The notes: generated by a model from the sequence alone, not told the origin. Counted from the first letter of the stretch, positions 45,548 through 54,047 are shown. The stretch: 64,000 bases of DNA from Kaistella carnis (GCF_003860585.1 NZ_CP034159.1:1364001-1428000); one strand, 5' to 3'. Translations and numbers: made by a program.

Positions 45548-46126
45548 ATGATAGAATTGTTTATATTTTTTATCTCGTCATTTATAGTTTACATAATTAT
45601 AAGCAATATAATCTTAAAAATCAGGGGTAAAGAACTAGGATGTTTTTCTACTATTTTTGCACTTTTCATCACAATAATAATTTCTCTTCCAGTTTCAAAA
45701 AATCTAAATCCGAACAAGGCTTAATCTTTCTTTTACTCAAAGGAAATTGAAAAAAGAGTTGATAATTATAAATCCAGTTATGAATATAAAAATAAGGAAT
45801 ATATATCCGAGGTTAGTAAGGATAATTATTACAAGTCATTAGGAAACAAAAATAACCCTGAAATAATAAAAATTGGTTGTCTTTGTCGAGATGGGAGAAT
45901 TGTTTCATCAATAGATGAAAATGCCTGCGTTAATAATGGAGGTATTTATGAAATTATAACAATTGAACCGGACAAATTTAAACCGGAAAAGAATTTGATT
46001 CGATCAAATGATTATATTGAACCTAATAATGTAGAAAATTCAGGAGGTCCTGTTTATGTTAGAGGTTATTACAGAAAAGATGGAACATATGTCAGATCTC
46101 ATACAAGAAGAGCTCCGAGACGATAA
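45548..46126 (+). pseudogene. Cassette gene: membrane-anchored protein with VRGYxRxDGTYV tail, in-frame TAA
   Basis: A frame of 193 codons interrupted by TAA at 45722-45724. The first 58 residues contain two hydrophobic segments (LFIFFISSFIVYIIISNII and FSTIFALFITIIISLPV). After the stop, the same frame continues FFYSKEIEKRVDNYKSSYEY and ends GGPVYVRGYYRKDGTYVRSH plus a short basic tail. That tail motif is found at the C terminus of many small bacterial proteins of unknown function. The start lies 26 bases after the cassette core. It is a nonsense-mutated gene, or the 58-residue membrane peptide is made alone. Confidence 0.65.
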
Positions 46127-46378
46127 AATAAACTTCTGCTAATAACTAAGCTTTCGTCTTGTCCGCAGGACAGAAGATGAAAGCCCGTTGAACGGAAGCT
46201 CCGGTGGCTTTTCAGCAGTATGATGGTCCTCTTATGGGGATGTCGTTTTTAGAATTTAGAGGTGCAAAGCAGTTTTTTCAGAAGGACTGCTTTTTTTGTG
46301 GCGTTGGGTAGCCTTTGGAAGTGGTTTCTGCGGGGTTTTACTGGCTGTAGAGCACAGCTTCCCTTACCCGCAAAGGTT

Positions 46379-46505
46379 ATTTTGCAGACAAAGGTTGGGT
46401 GACGAAAAGAAAGTTCTGCGGCGGACTGCGCTGCCCAAAAACGGCAATGGTGACCAGGTTTCCTTCTTTGCAGCACCGACATTTATTGAGCAGCGTTTTG
46501 GGTTT
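46379..46505 (-). pseudogene. 3' remnant of IS91-family transposase in unit D
   Basis: On the minus strand the frame reads LNKCRCCKEGNLVTIAVFGQ and ends FVTQPLSAK before TAA, nearly identical to the remnant in unit B. Confidence 0.65.
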
Positions 46506-47009
46506 GAAGCTTGATATTCCTTACTTCCATACAGCGCAGTCCGCAACCGTAGATCAGGCCGATGAGCAGTTTGTGTTTCAGGAGTTCGGCACTTTGAAGC
46601 ATTCGCCAGATTTCTTCACGGCTTAAAATAGTGGGAAGTTTTTTGACTTTTGGAATCGCGGGCAGATGGAGGTAACTGTGAGGCAAACTTTCGGTTTTCA
46701 GCAAAAACCGCAGTCCGTAAACCGTGTGTTTAAAATAAGATTGCGATGGTGATTTTGATTTTTTCTGAAGGTAAAAAAGGTAATCGTGGATTTGCTCAGG
46801 ATCCAATTCTGTCGGAATTTTCCCAAAATGCAGCGACACCTCAGCCACGTGTCTGGAGTAATTATTGAACGTACTCTGACTGCGTCCCAACACCGAAACG
46901 GTACTTTCAAAACGGCTTAAAAGTTCTGTAAAACCGAGACCTTCGCGCTTTGCCTGATTGATGATTTTGTTTTCTCTGAGCTCGTCTAAACTCTTTTTTT
47001 TGTTGCCAT
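46483..47009 (-). pseudogene. Tyrosine recombinase N-terminal fragment, unit D
   Basis: Starts at ATG 47009 (MATKKK, then SLDELRENKIINQAK once one A is added to the eight-A run) and runs to YGCGLRCMEVRNIKL before fusing with the transposase tail. It is more diverged from A than B and C are; many differences are synonymous in the recombinase frame even before the TTG start of copy A, which shows that this N-terminal part was translated. It lacks the catalytic C-terminal domain. Confidence 0.82.
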
Positions 47010-47085
47010 TCTAGTGATTTTTTAATTAACTTTACAAAGTAACTGATTTATGCGATTGGGATAGCTACCGGAGGTTTAGTTCAAC

Positions 47086-47346
47086 TGGGTGATGTGCCAA
47101 TTTTCAAGGGCACAGTGGATAATGTATATATCCGTGATGTAGCAACCGTTAAGGATGGTGCGGATATTGCCACAGGCTATGCCCTTATTGACGGAAAACG
47201 TTCCGTATATATCAATATTGCAAAAACAGGTAATGCCTCTACACTAGATGTTGTAAACACGCTAAAGAAACAGTTGCAGGACATTCCGCGTAATATGCCC
47301 CATGACGTGAAGATCTCCTACGAATTTGACCAATCGGTGTATATTT
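47086..47346 (+). pseudogene. Internal fragment of an RND efflux permease gene
   Basis: Begins at the end of unit D in mid-gene: LGDVPIFKGTVDNVYIRDVA, then TGYALIDGKRSVYINIAKTG and HDVKISYEFDQSVY. This is the periplasmic porter region of an HAE1/CusA-type RND pump, about 85 of roughly 1,050 residues. Both sides are cut. A short open frame of 25 codons (47353-47430) follows without recognisable identity. Confidence 0.8.
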
Positions 47347-47538
47347 CTATGCCATGAGTGACTATGCATCGTCTTTTGCATCGGTAAACCTTGATTTATT
47401 ATTGGAAGAATTACTGCGGGAAAACACTTAAATTATTGCCAATAATACGTAAATTGCATCTATCAATTTTAATGCTTTCTTGAAATTTCGCCTCTGTAAT
47501 AGTCTGTTCAATGAAGTGTTGTAAACAAGGAAACAAAA

Positions 47539-48222
47539 ATGAGTAAAAAAAGAAACATATCGAACAAACTTTTTGCAGAGCTTTGCAACCATTTCACCAA
47601 TGAAATAAATAGCCCCTTTGAGATAAGGACTTTTAAAAAAGGAGGATTTATATACAGAAAAGGTAATCAGCCTAAAGGTGTGTATTTTATAAAATATGGG
47701 TGGGTTAAAATATTTAGGGGTGGCAATGAAGGTGATGAGGTTATATTGCGGATGCTTGGGCATAACGAATTTATCGGTTATGTATCTTTATTAAAAGATA
47801 CACCATACCCTGACAATGCCCAGGCATTAGAATATTGCGAGCTATACTTTATCCCCCGAAATGTATTCCTCACACTTATACATGAGAACAATGATTTTAC
47901 CAGGTCAATTATTCAAATGTTGTGTAATGAGATATGGAGCAGTGAAAAACAAATTGTGAACCTGCATTCAAAGAAAATTGATTCACGGTTGGCTACTTTA
48001 TTATTAGATCTCGAACAGGCATCTGAAAATAGCCCTGTGCATGATGACAGCCTGATTCGTTTACCTAAAAAAGATCTGGCTAAAATGATAAACATTAGCC
48101 CTGAAACGCTTAGCAGGTATTTAACCAGGTTTCAGGAATCCGGACTTATTAAATCTATAAACGGAATGATTGAACTTTTAAGAAAAGACAAATTATTTAA
48201 AATATCAAATATGAACGATTGA
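47539..48222 (+). CDS. Crp/Fnr-family regulator of the stress island
   Basis: A 227-residue regulator. Residues of about 25-140 form a cyclic-nucleotide-binding-like beta barrel (FKKGGFIYRKGNQPKGVYFI, MLGHNEFIGYVSLLKDTPYP), and residues of about 160-225 a winged helix. The recognition helix reads SPETLSRYLTRF; the E-x-x-S-R pattern is that of FNR proteins, which read TTGA half sites. No N-terminal Cys cluster for an iron-sulfur centre is seen, so oxygen sensing as in E. coli FNR is unlikely. A matching palindrome lies between this gene and the first hsp20. Confidence 0.88.
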   Translation: MSKKRNISNKLFAELCNHFTNEINSPFEIRTFKKGGFIYRKGNQPKGVYFIKYGWVKIFRGGNEGDEVILRMLGHNEFIGYVSLLKDTPYPDNAQALEYCELYFIPRNVFLTLIHENNDFTRSIIQMLCNEIWSSEKQIVNLHSKKIDSRLATLLLDLEQASENSPVHDDSLIRLPKKDLAKMINISPETLSRYLTRFQESGLIKSINGMIELLRKDKLFKISNMND

Positions 48223-48239
48223 ACAATTTTTTTCAGTGT

Positions 48240-48255
48240 CTTGACTTGAATCAAG
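48240..48255 (+). promoter_or_regulatory. FNR-type operator before the hsp20 gene
   Basis: CTTGACTTGAATCAAG: inverted half sites CTTGA and TCAAG with six bases between. A TAACTTTG -7-like element follows at 48277-48284, placing the operator just upstream of the promoter region, where activation is usual. Confidence 0.65.
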
Positions 48256-48333
48256 GAAAAGCATTTCTAAAATACATAACTTTGACTAGAATCATTTTAA
48301 ATTATTCGTTTTTAACCTTTAAACTTAAAAATT

Positions 48334-48774
48334 ATGGCACTAGTAAAAACAAATTATCCATTATTCGGAAATCTTTTTGATGATTTCTTTGGCACCGAAT
48401 TGGCCGATTGGAGAAACCAAAACTATTCGGCTACCAACACCACACTTCCTAAAGTAAACATTAAGGAAGACGAAAATGGGTTTGTAGTTGAAATGGCTGC
48501 GCCGGGTATGAAAAAAGGCGATTTTAAAATTAACGTTGATAACAACCTGCTTACAATTTTTTCGCAAAAGCAGGAAGAACAAAAAGAGGGCGAAGGTGAA
48601 AAATACACCAGGAGAGAATTTGCCTACCAGGCTTTTACCCGTTCCTTTACCCTGCCCAATAGCGCCGATGCTGATAAAGTCAGCGCTTCTTACAACGATG
48701 GTATTTTAACCGTTACTATTCCAAAAAAGGAAGAAGCTAAGCCTAAACCGCCAAAAAGCATTGAAATTTCGTAA
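48334..48774 (+). CDS. Small heat-shock protein Hsp20, first copy
   Basis: A 146-residue alpha-crystallin-type holdase that binds unfolding proteins without ATP. The alpha-crystallin domain spans about residues 38-132: PKVNIKEDENGFVVEMAAPG at its start and the conserved NDGILTVTIPKKE near the end. The short N-terminal arm (YPLFGNLFDDFFGTELADW) is aromatic-rich. An A-x-x-x-n-GVL-type motif is present as SYNDGIL. It opens the stress-gene run under the FNR-type operator, and a second copy follows after a hairpin-containing gap. Confidence 0.92.
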   Translation: MALVKTNYPLFGNLFDDFFGTELADWRNQNYSATNTTLPKVNIKEDENGFVVEMAAPGMKKGDFKINVDNNLLTIFSQKQEEQKEGEGEKYTRREFAYQAFTRSFTLPNSADADKVSASYNDGILTVTIPKKEEAKPKPPKSIEIS

Positions 48775-48782
48775 TTTATTAT

Positions 48783-48817
48783 AACAGGTCATCGCAAAAA
48801 TTGCCATGACCTGTTAT
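48783..48817 (+). terminator. Hairpin between the two hsp20 genes
   Basis: Stem AACAGGTCAT / ATGACCTGTT with a loop of 13 bases and no strong T run after it. It may be a processing or attenuation hairpin that sets different levels for the two hsp20 genes. Confidence 0.5.
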
Positions 48818-48852
48818 TGAATTTAATTGTAAAACTTTAAAAATTAGCTGAT

Positions 48853-49290
48853 ATGGACTTAATTAAATGGACAAAAAACATTAAACCAAAATTTCCAAAT
48901 GTTGTTGAGAAATTTTTTGGTAAAAAAATTGACGACCAGGCTTCGGGTTCGGAAGAAATCGCCAGCGTACCCGCAGTGAACATCAACGATAAAGGCAACA
49001 CCTTTGAGGTTTCTTTAGCCGTGCCGGGAATGGATAAAAAAGACATTAAACTTGAAGTTAAGGACAATTGCTTAGTTGTTTCTTCTGAAAAACAATACGA
49101 AAAAGAAGAAAACGAAGGCAACTGGATGCGCCGTGAATATGGTTATGCCTCGTTCCAACGAATGTTTCAATTACCCGAGAATGCCGACCCTGAATATATA
49201 GATGCTTCTATGAAAAACGGGGTATTGAAAATAAAAGTTGGTAAAATAAAGGGTAAAGAAGAAAACAAAAAGGCAATAGAAATTAAATAG
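48853..49290 (+). CDS. Small heat-shock protein Hsp20, second copy
   Basis: A 145-residue alpha-crystallin-type small heat-shock protein. The domain runs from about residue 37 (VPAVNINDKGNTFEVSLAVP) to 135, with the conserved MKNGVLKIKVGK near the end. It differs widely from the first copy in the N-terminal arm (LIKWTKNIKPKFPNVVEKFF), suggesting different clients or hetero-oligomers. Two dissimilar Hsp20s are also a feature of the proteobacterial stress-tolerance locus. The YfdX gene follows by 15 bases. Confidence 0.92.
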   Translation: MDLIKWTKNIKPKFPNVVEKFFGKKIDDQASGSEEIASVPAVNINDKGNTFEVSLAVPGMDKKDIKLEVKDNCLVVSSEKQYEKEENEGNWMRREYGYASFQRMFQLPENADPEYIDASMKNGVLKIKVGKIKGKEENKKAIEIK

Positions 49291-49305
49291 TAACCACATA
49301 ATTAA

Positions 49306-50256
49306 ATGATCATGAAAATATTAAATAAAATTCTTTATACATTTCTGGCAATAGTTTTACTAACAAGTTGCGGAAATAAAAGCCAAAACAAAAGCGAAGA
49401 AAATAGTGTCGCGCAAACGGAAGAAATCCGAATTAAAAAACCGGATGAGTTGGGTATGAATGCCGATTCACTTGCAGGTAAGGTTCAGGAGCAGGCAATT
49501 GATGCTGTTGAATCATTGAATGACCAAATAGTGGCAGAAGCCTCAGAAGCTATCGGACAAGTTTACGTGGCGCTTGACGCCCTCGAAGCAAAGGATACCA
49601 AAGGAGCTCTGGTAGCGCTTGAAAAATCAACCGGCAAGTTAAATATTTTACTGGCCCGTAAACCCGATTTGGCACTGGTACCTATTGAGGTATCGGTTAA
49701 AACCGTTGATCTGGTGACCGACCTTGAAACAATCAGGGATATAAAAAGAGCAGCAAGAAAGGCCTTAAAAGAGAACCATTTCCAGGTGTTGCGCTATGAG
49801 TTAGCAAAACTGGCCAGTGAATTGCAGGTTACTAAAGTTGAATTACCTTTAGCAACTTTTCCCGAAGCCATGAAATTAGCAGCGGCTTTAATTGACAAAG
49901 GGAAAACTGATGAAGCCAAAGTAGTGCTATACACAGCTCTTAACACATTAGTTATAAGCGAAGAACGCATTCCTTTGCCTATACTGAGGGCACAGGCGCT
50001 TATCGCACAGGCCATAACCGATGATGCTTCCAATGAAGACAAAAAGAAAGAGGTGCTCGCACTTCTTGACAATGCAGAATACCAGTTAATTATGGCCGAA
50101 GAGCTTGGTTATGGCGACCGCGACCGTGAATATGAAGAACTAAACAAAACCATTAAAGAATTGAAAAAATCAGTGAAAGATAATGGTGATTCTCAGGCAT
50201 TGTTTGAGAAATTTAAAACAAAACTTGCTGATTTTAAGAAAAGAATAGCTTCATAA
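49306..50256 (+). CDS. yfdX: YfdX-family lipoprotein
   Basis: A 316-residue protein with a lipoprotein signal (IVLLTSCGNKS, Cys near residue 22), so it is probably anchored in the periplasm. The YfdX domain is helix-rich: AIDAVESLNDQIVAEASEAI, VYVALDALEAKDTKGALVAL and DLVTDLETIRDIKRAARKAL. YfdX proteins are proposed to act as periplasmic holdases linked to acid and heat tolerance. Its place after two hsp20 genes matches the gene order of tLST islands. Translation may start at the second Met (49312). Confidence 0.87.
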   Translation: MIMKILNKILYTFLAIVLLTSCGNKSQNKSEENSVAQTEEIRIKKPDELGMNADSLAGKVQEQAIDAVESLNDQIVAEASEAIGQVYVALDALEAKDTKGALVALEKSTGKLNILLARKPDLALVPIEVSVKTVDLVTDLETIRDIKRAARKALKENHFQVLRYELAKLASELQVTKVELPLATFPEAMKLAAALIDKGKTDEAKVVLYTALNTLVISEERIPLPILRAQALIAQAITDDASNEDKKKEVLALLDNAEYQLIMAEELGYGDRDREYEELNKTIKELKKSVKDNGDSQALFEKFKTKLADFKKRIAS

Positions 50257-50291
50257 CAATTTTTATTCTTAACTTTTAGATTAAATTAACC

Positions 50292-50327
50292 GGGGCTGTA
50301 AAATATTAAATAACATACAGCCCCTTT
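50292..50327 (+). terminator. Terminator-like hairpin after yfdX
   Basis: Stem GGGGCTGTA / TACAGCCCC with an A/T-rich loop of about 15 bases, followed by TTT. It would end the hsp20-hsp20-yfdX transcript. Confidence 0.65.
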
Positions 50328-50399
50328 AGGCAATAAAAGCCGGAATAATATTTCGAAAGTTTAAAAATGTTGATTAATAATTCCAAAACAGTGCAAACA

Positions 50400-50882
50400 T
50401 GAAAGCAAATTACATAACCTTGTTCAATGCTTTTTCAATAACCTTTTCGTCATGCAATGGACAGGAAATAAAAAAAGGAAAAGAATAATAATGAGTCTGA
50501 TACTACTTTAATATTGGGTAACCAACCTAAAGAAGATATTAAGGTAAATAAAGAGTACGATGAGAAAGGAAATTTAATCCGTTATGATTCTACTTATACC
50601 TATTACTATTCAAATATTGAAGGAGATGAAATTGCTGCCGACAGTATTTTTAATAATTTCCGGAATATGTTTGAAGACAATTATTCTTTCTCAACAACGC
50701 CATATTTCAATGATTTGTTTTTCGAAGACAGCTTGTTGAAGTATGATTTTTACAAAAACGACTTTTTTCACGAACGTTTTATGAATAATATGCAACAAAT
50801 GGAAAGACTATTTTGGGAAATGGACTCTATCGAAAACAAGTTTTTCATGGAACAATTTCCTGAGAAAGGAAAGAATGAATAA
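50400..50882 (+). pseudogene. Small exported protein gene with one-base frameshift
   Basis: ATG 50400 opens MKANYITLFNAFSITFSS, a signal-like segment followed by Cys, then stops after 30 codons. The continuing frame from about 50490 reads NNESDTTLILGNQPKEDIKV and runs to 50882 with an acidic, aromatic-rich C terminus (FFHERFMNNMQQMERLFWEM). Removing one base in the A-rich stretch 50471-50486 joins both parts into about 160 residues. The family is not recognised; it may be a periplasmic partner of the YfdX protein. Confidence 0.55.
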
Positions 50883-50963
50883 CATTATTTCACTATAAAT
50901 CGTTATTCCTGAATAAATAGGGTTACAGATTATAAACATCAAATAACTGTAATTCTTGAGAAA

Positions 50964-51164
50964 ATGGATGATATTGATAAATATAGTATTTTGGGTTTAA
51001 TATTCGGCTGCCCCTTAAAAGACGAAATTGCCGAGAAATGTCCGTTTCATTACATCAGGAAAAAAGAACCATCTGAAAGGAACAAAATTGTATTAAAATA
51101 TAGTGAAAAGAAGCTTATAGAAATGTTACATTTTCATAATTGCAGATTGTGTAGCAAAAAGTAG
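50964..51164 (+). CDS. Small Cys-containing hypothetical protein
   Basis: A 66-residue protein, MDDIDKYSILGLIFGCPLKD and on, with four Cys residues (GCPL, KCPF, NCRLCSKK) that could bind a metal. It is rich in Lys. It lies between two stress-island genes and ends directly before the peptidase gene. I do not recognise a family; similar short proteins with a GCP-x-CPF pattern do occur in Bacteroidota mobile regions. A real gene is likely from its codon use and position. Confidence 0.55.
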   Translation: MDDIDKYSILGLIFGCPLKDEIAEKCPFHYIRKKEPSERNKIVLKYSEKKLIEMLHFHNCRLCSKK

Positions 51165-51191
51165 TTGTTTAATCTTAAAATCTTTAACATT

Positions 51192-51890
51192 ATGATGCTT
51201 TGGTTGATATTCGGGATATTTTTTATTTTAAGTTTGATAGCGGGAAGCAGACTAAAATCCAAATTCAGGGAATATTCAGCAATTCCTACTGCCAACGGCA
51301 TGAGCGGAGCCGAAGTTGCCCGAAAAATGCTCTACGACCATGGTTGTTATGATGTTAATATTATGTCGGTTCAAGGAACTTTACCCGACCATTACAATCC
51401 GCAAACCAAAACTGTAAATCTTAGCCAAGATTTTTATTATGGTACAAATGTAGCGGCAGCTGCCGTTGCCGCTCACGAAGCAGGCCTTGCCGTGCAACAT
51501 GCTAATGCGTATGCTTGGTCTGGCCTGCCTTCAGCGCTTGTGCCTTTACAAAATATCAGCGCAACTATTTTAAATAAGATTTTTATTGGAATGTTTTTCG
51601 GCTCGTTTTTACTCGGAAGTTTGTTCTCCATGCAAACGGCACTTTTAATAATTGTTGCATGTTATGGAGTTTTTACACTTTTTGCATTTATTACACTACC
51701 AGTTGAATTTGATGCAAGCAGCAGGGCATTAGCATGGATTCAACGTACCGGAATAACCGATTATTATTCACGCTCAAAGGCTGAAAAAGCATTGCGTTTG
51801 GCAGCTTCAACTTATGTAATAGCTGCTTCGTATTCGCTTGCTACTTTACTCTATTATTTGTTTGCTTTGCTTGGACATAGTGATGAATAA
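51192..51890 (+). CDS. YugP-family membrane zinc metallopeptidase with altered HExxH motif
   Basis: A 232-residue membrane protein from ATG 51192. It starts with a membrane helix (LWLIFGIFFILSLIAGSRL), has GMSGAEVARKMLYDHGCYDV and DHYNPQTKTVNLSQDFYYG typical of YugP-like zinc peptidases, and three further helices. The active-site helix reads VAAHEAGLAVQHAN. In the family this is HExGHAxQ, so the second zinc His is Leu here (codon CTT, one base from CAT). The protein may be inactive, or the base may be wrong. A membrane peptidase is also part of tLST islands. Confidence 0.82.
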   Translation: MMLWLIFGIFFILSLIAGSRLKSKFREYSAIPTANGMSGAEVARKMLYDHGCYDVNIMSVQGTLPDHYNPQTKTVNLSQDFYYGTNVAAAAVAAHEAGLAVQHANAYAWSGLPSALVPLQNISATILNKIFIGMFFGSFLLGSLFSMQTALLIIVACYGVFTLFAFITLPVEFDASSRALAWIQRTGITDYYSRSKAEKALRLAASTYVIAASYSLATLLYYLFALLGHSDE

Positions 51891-51905
51891 CAACTATTTA
51901 AGATT

Positions 51906-52874
51906 ATGGAATACAAAGATTACTATAAAATACTGGGTGTTGATAAGAAAGCCTCTCAGGATGAAATAAAGAAGGCATATCGCAAACTGGCGGTAAAATA
52001 CCATCCGGACAAAAATCCCGGGAACAAGGAGGCAGAAGAAAAATTTAAGGAAATTGGTGAGGCTAATGAAGTATTGAGTGACCCGGAAAAAAGAAAACTA
52101 TACGACCAACTGGGCTCCAATTGGAAGCAATACCGGGATGCTGGCTATGACCCATCAACCGCTGGTGGAAGAGCAAGATATTCACAGGGTGCACCCGGGG
52201 GGCAATATTATTATGAGTTTGAAGGCGACCCTTCTGAGTTTTTTGGAGGTGGTAGCAGTGGTTTTTCAGACTTTTTTGAGTCTTTCTTTGGAAGAGGAAC
52301 CAGACAGGGGAAAGGATTCTCTGGTACCGGCGGGTTTTCCGGGTTCGGTGCAGATATACCCGGTAACGACCTGGCAGGAGAAATAACTATTTCTTTACAG
52401 GAAGCCTACACAGGTACCGAACGCATTATTGACATTGGGGGTGAAAAGATTAAGCTGAAAATAAAACCTGGAGCTTACTCTGGATTAAAACTCCTCGCAA
52501 AAGGAAAAGGAGAGAAAGCCCAGGGAGGAAAGGCAGGCAACCTGTACATCACCATCAACGTGTCCCCTCACCCGGATTATGAGCGCAAAGGAAACGACTT
52601 GCATATGAACATGCCTGTGGATTTGTTTACAGCACTACTTGGTGGCAAAATGGAAATCCAAACCCTGTCAGGCAGAATAAACATGAAAATTCCTGAAGGT
52701 ACTCAAAACGGCAGACAGTTCAGGCTTAAAGGAAAGGGTATGCCTGTATATGGTAAATCTTCGCATGGTGACTTATATGTTAAAATTCAGGTGAAGCTAC
52801 CGGATAAATTGACCCCGGAACAAAAAGAACTGGTTATGAAATTGAGAGACAGTGTTCAGAAAATAAATCGTTGA
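51906..52874 (+). CDS. CbpA-type DnaJ homologue of the stress island
   Basis: A 322-residue J protein. The J domain ([23 protein letters not shown] in [10 protein letters not shown]) spans residues 1-70, followed by a Gly/Phe-rich linker ([18 protein letters not shown]) and two C-terminal beta domains to about 315. It has no zinc-finger region. Unlike the chromosomal cbpA at 35048, no cbpM gene adjoins it, so it may escape that control. It probably works with DnaK and the island Hsp20s in refolding. Confidence 0.92.
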   Translation: MEYKDYYKILGVDKKASQDEIKKAYRKLAVKYHPDKNPGNKEAEEKFKEIGEANEVLSDPEKRKLYDQLGSNWKQYRDAGYDPSTAGGRARYSQGAPGGQYYYEFEGDPSEFFGGGSSGFSDFFESFFGRGTRQGKGFSGTGGFSGFGADIPGNDLAGEITISLQEAYTGTERIIDIGGEKIKLKIKPGAYSGLKLLAKGKGEKAQGGKAGNLYITINVSPHPDYERKGNDLHMNMPVDLFTALLGGKMEIQTLSGRINMKIPEGTQNGRQFRLKGKGMPVYGKSSHGDLYVKIQVKLPDKLTPEQKELVMKLRDSVQKINR

Positions 52875-52943
52875 TTGAAAATGACCAAATTAAATATGAA
52901 AAAAGTTTAATCAAATAAGAATCAAAATTAATAGCCAATTAAA

Positions 52944-53042
52944 ATGAAAACAATAATTGTACCTACCGATTTTTCTGATTGCACATATAATGCATTACGT
53001 TATGCCGCTTATATTTCAAAAAAAACCGGTGCTTTAAAATGA
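52944..53042 (+). pseudogene. N-terminal remnant of a universal stress protein
   Basis: A frame of 33 codons reading MKTIIVPTDFSDCTYNALRY, AAYISKKTGALK then TGA. This is the first strand and helix of a UspA domain, whose members are 140-280 residues long. The remainder is missing, and the next gene begins seven bases later, so this is a deletion product within the island. Confidence 0.85.
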
Positions 53043-53048
53043 AATAAG

Positions 53049-54047
53049 ATGAAAACAACAATTCATAACAAACATTTATTGACAGATAGCAACTTGGCAA
53101 GTCAGTTTGAAGAGGTCATAAAAAATCATAATAAATGGTTTGACCGCATGAATGTTCTTCTTAATTCCAATAAACTGGATGCTTATTTAACAGAAACCAA
53201 TAAGGGGATAAAAGCAACTTTTTATTTAAAACAAGGAGCTAACCAGGTTTTTGCAGAAGCTGAAGGCACTAAACCGGCGATCTTAGCTGAACAAATAATG
53301 ACCCGGCTTAAATCCAGGTTTTTAAGGCAATTTATAGCTTCACAAAAAAAAACAAGACTTAACATAGCAAGCAAGCATTTATCCCAACTTAATAAGCTAA
53401 GAAACGAAGAGGATAAAGAACACTTTAACTTCCTTATAAAACAACTTTTGCCTGCTATCCGCGGATTTGTAGCCAGGTATCTTTCGTATAGCAAAACAAA
53501 AGTTGCCAGCGGGTTTACAATTGATGATTTGGTGGATGAGATATACCTTGCTCTTTATGAAAGATTTGAAGAACGACCTAAAAATGACAAAGAGTTCTCC
53601 CCATGGAGTTTTCAAATTGCCCGCGAAACTTTGGAAAGTTTTATGGAAAAGCATTACACAAAAAACGCACATATTTCGTTCGATAAGCTGGCTGAAGAAG
53701 AACTTTTAAGCATGGAAGAAAAATTTACCGCTGATGCAGACGGAGAACTTATCATGCAGGAAGATTTGGATGATATTTCTTACGAGAACACAAAATTAGG
53801 CAATGATATTCTCAACAACGATGCACTAATTGAACTCCCTGCCGATATTGAAATAGAACCCGTTGTAAACGAGGTTTTGGCTAATGTTGATGAAAATGCT
53901 AAACGGGCTTTTGAACTGTTCTGGCTACATGAAATGACTGCTAATGAGATTGCAAAGTCGATGCGTATGCAAATTGAAGCTGTCGAAAATATCATTGATT
54001 ATATCTCATTCAGTATTGTATCAAAACTAAAAAATAAAAATGTATGA
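53049..54047 (+). CDS. Sigma-factor-like protein with a possible HPF-like N-terminal domain
   Basis: A 332-residue soluble protein. Residues of about 25-100 (LLNSNKLDAYLTETNKGIKA, FYLKQGANQVFAEAEGTKPA) look like an S30AE/HPF strand-helix unit. Residues of about 130-210 (FTIDDLVDEIYLALYERFEE, PWSFQIARETLESFMEKH) resemble sigma-70 region 2, and the last 60 (FELFWLHEMTANEIAKSMRM) resemble region 4. I infer a regulator that couples ribosome or stress state to transcription. Neither domain is certain. It overlaps the next gene by four bases. Confidence 0.6.
   Translation: MKTTIHNKHLLTDSNLASQFEEVIKNHNKWFDRMNVLLNSNKLDAYLTETNKGIKATFYLKQGANQVFAEAEGTKPAILAEQIMTRLKSRFLRQFIASQKKTRLNIASKHLSQLNKLRNEEDKEHFNFLIKQLLPAIRGFVARYLSYSKTKVASGFTIDDLVDEIYLALYERFEERPKNDKEFSPWSFQIARETLESFMEKHYTKNAHISFDKLAEEELLSMEEKFTADADGELIMQEDLDDISYENTKLGNDILNNDALIELPADIEIEPVVNEVLANVDENAKRAFELFWLHEMTANEIAKSMRMQIEAVENIIDYISFSIVSKLKNKNV

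Larger units (their letters stand above)
46143..47084 (-). mobile_element. Internally deleted IS91-type unit D
   Basis: About 942 bp, TAACTAAGC to GGTTTAGTTCAA, with the same recombinase-transposase joint (RNIKL then TQNAAQ) as unit B, so B and D are copies of one deleted form. The left end directly follows TTCTGCTAA, the inverse core of the upstream cassette. The right end adjoins a fragment of an RND efflux gene and the stress island. Confidence 0.85.

Noticed and set aside
46364..46546. Minus-strand open frame of 60 codons in unit D
   Set aside because: Another frame of the same DNA gives the transposase C terminus with its Cys cluster, shared with unit B.
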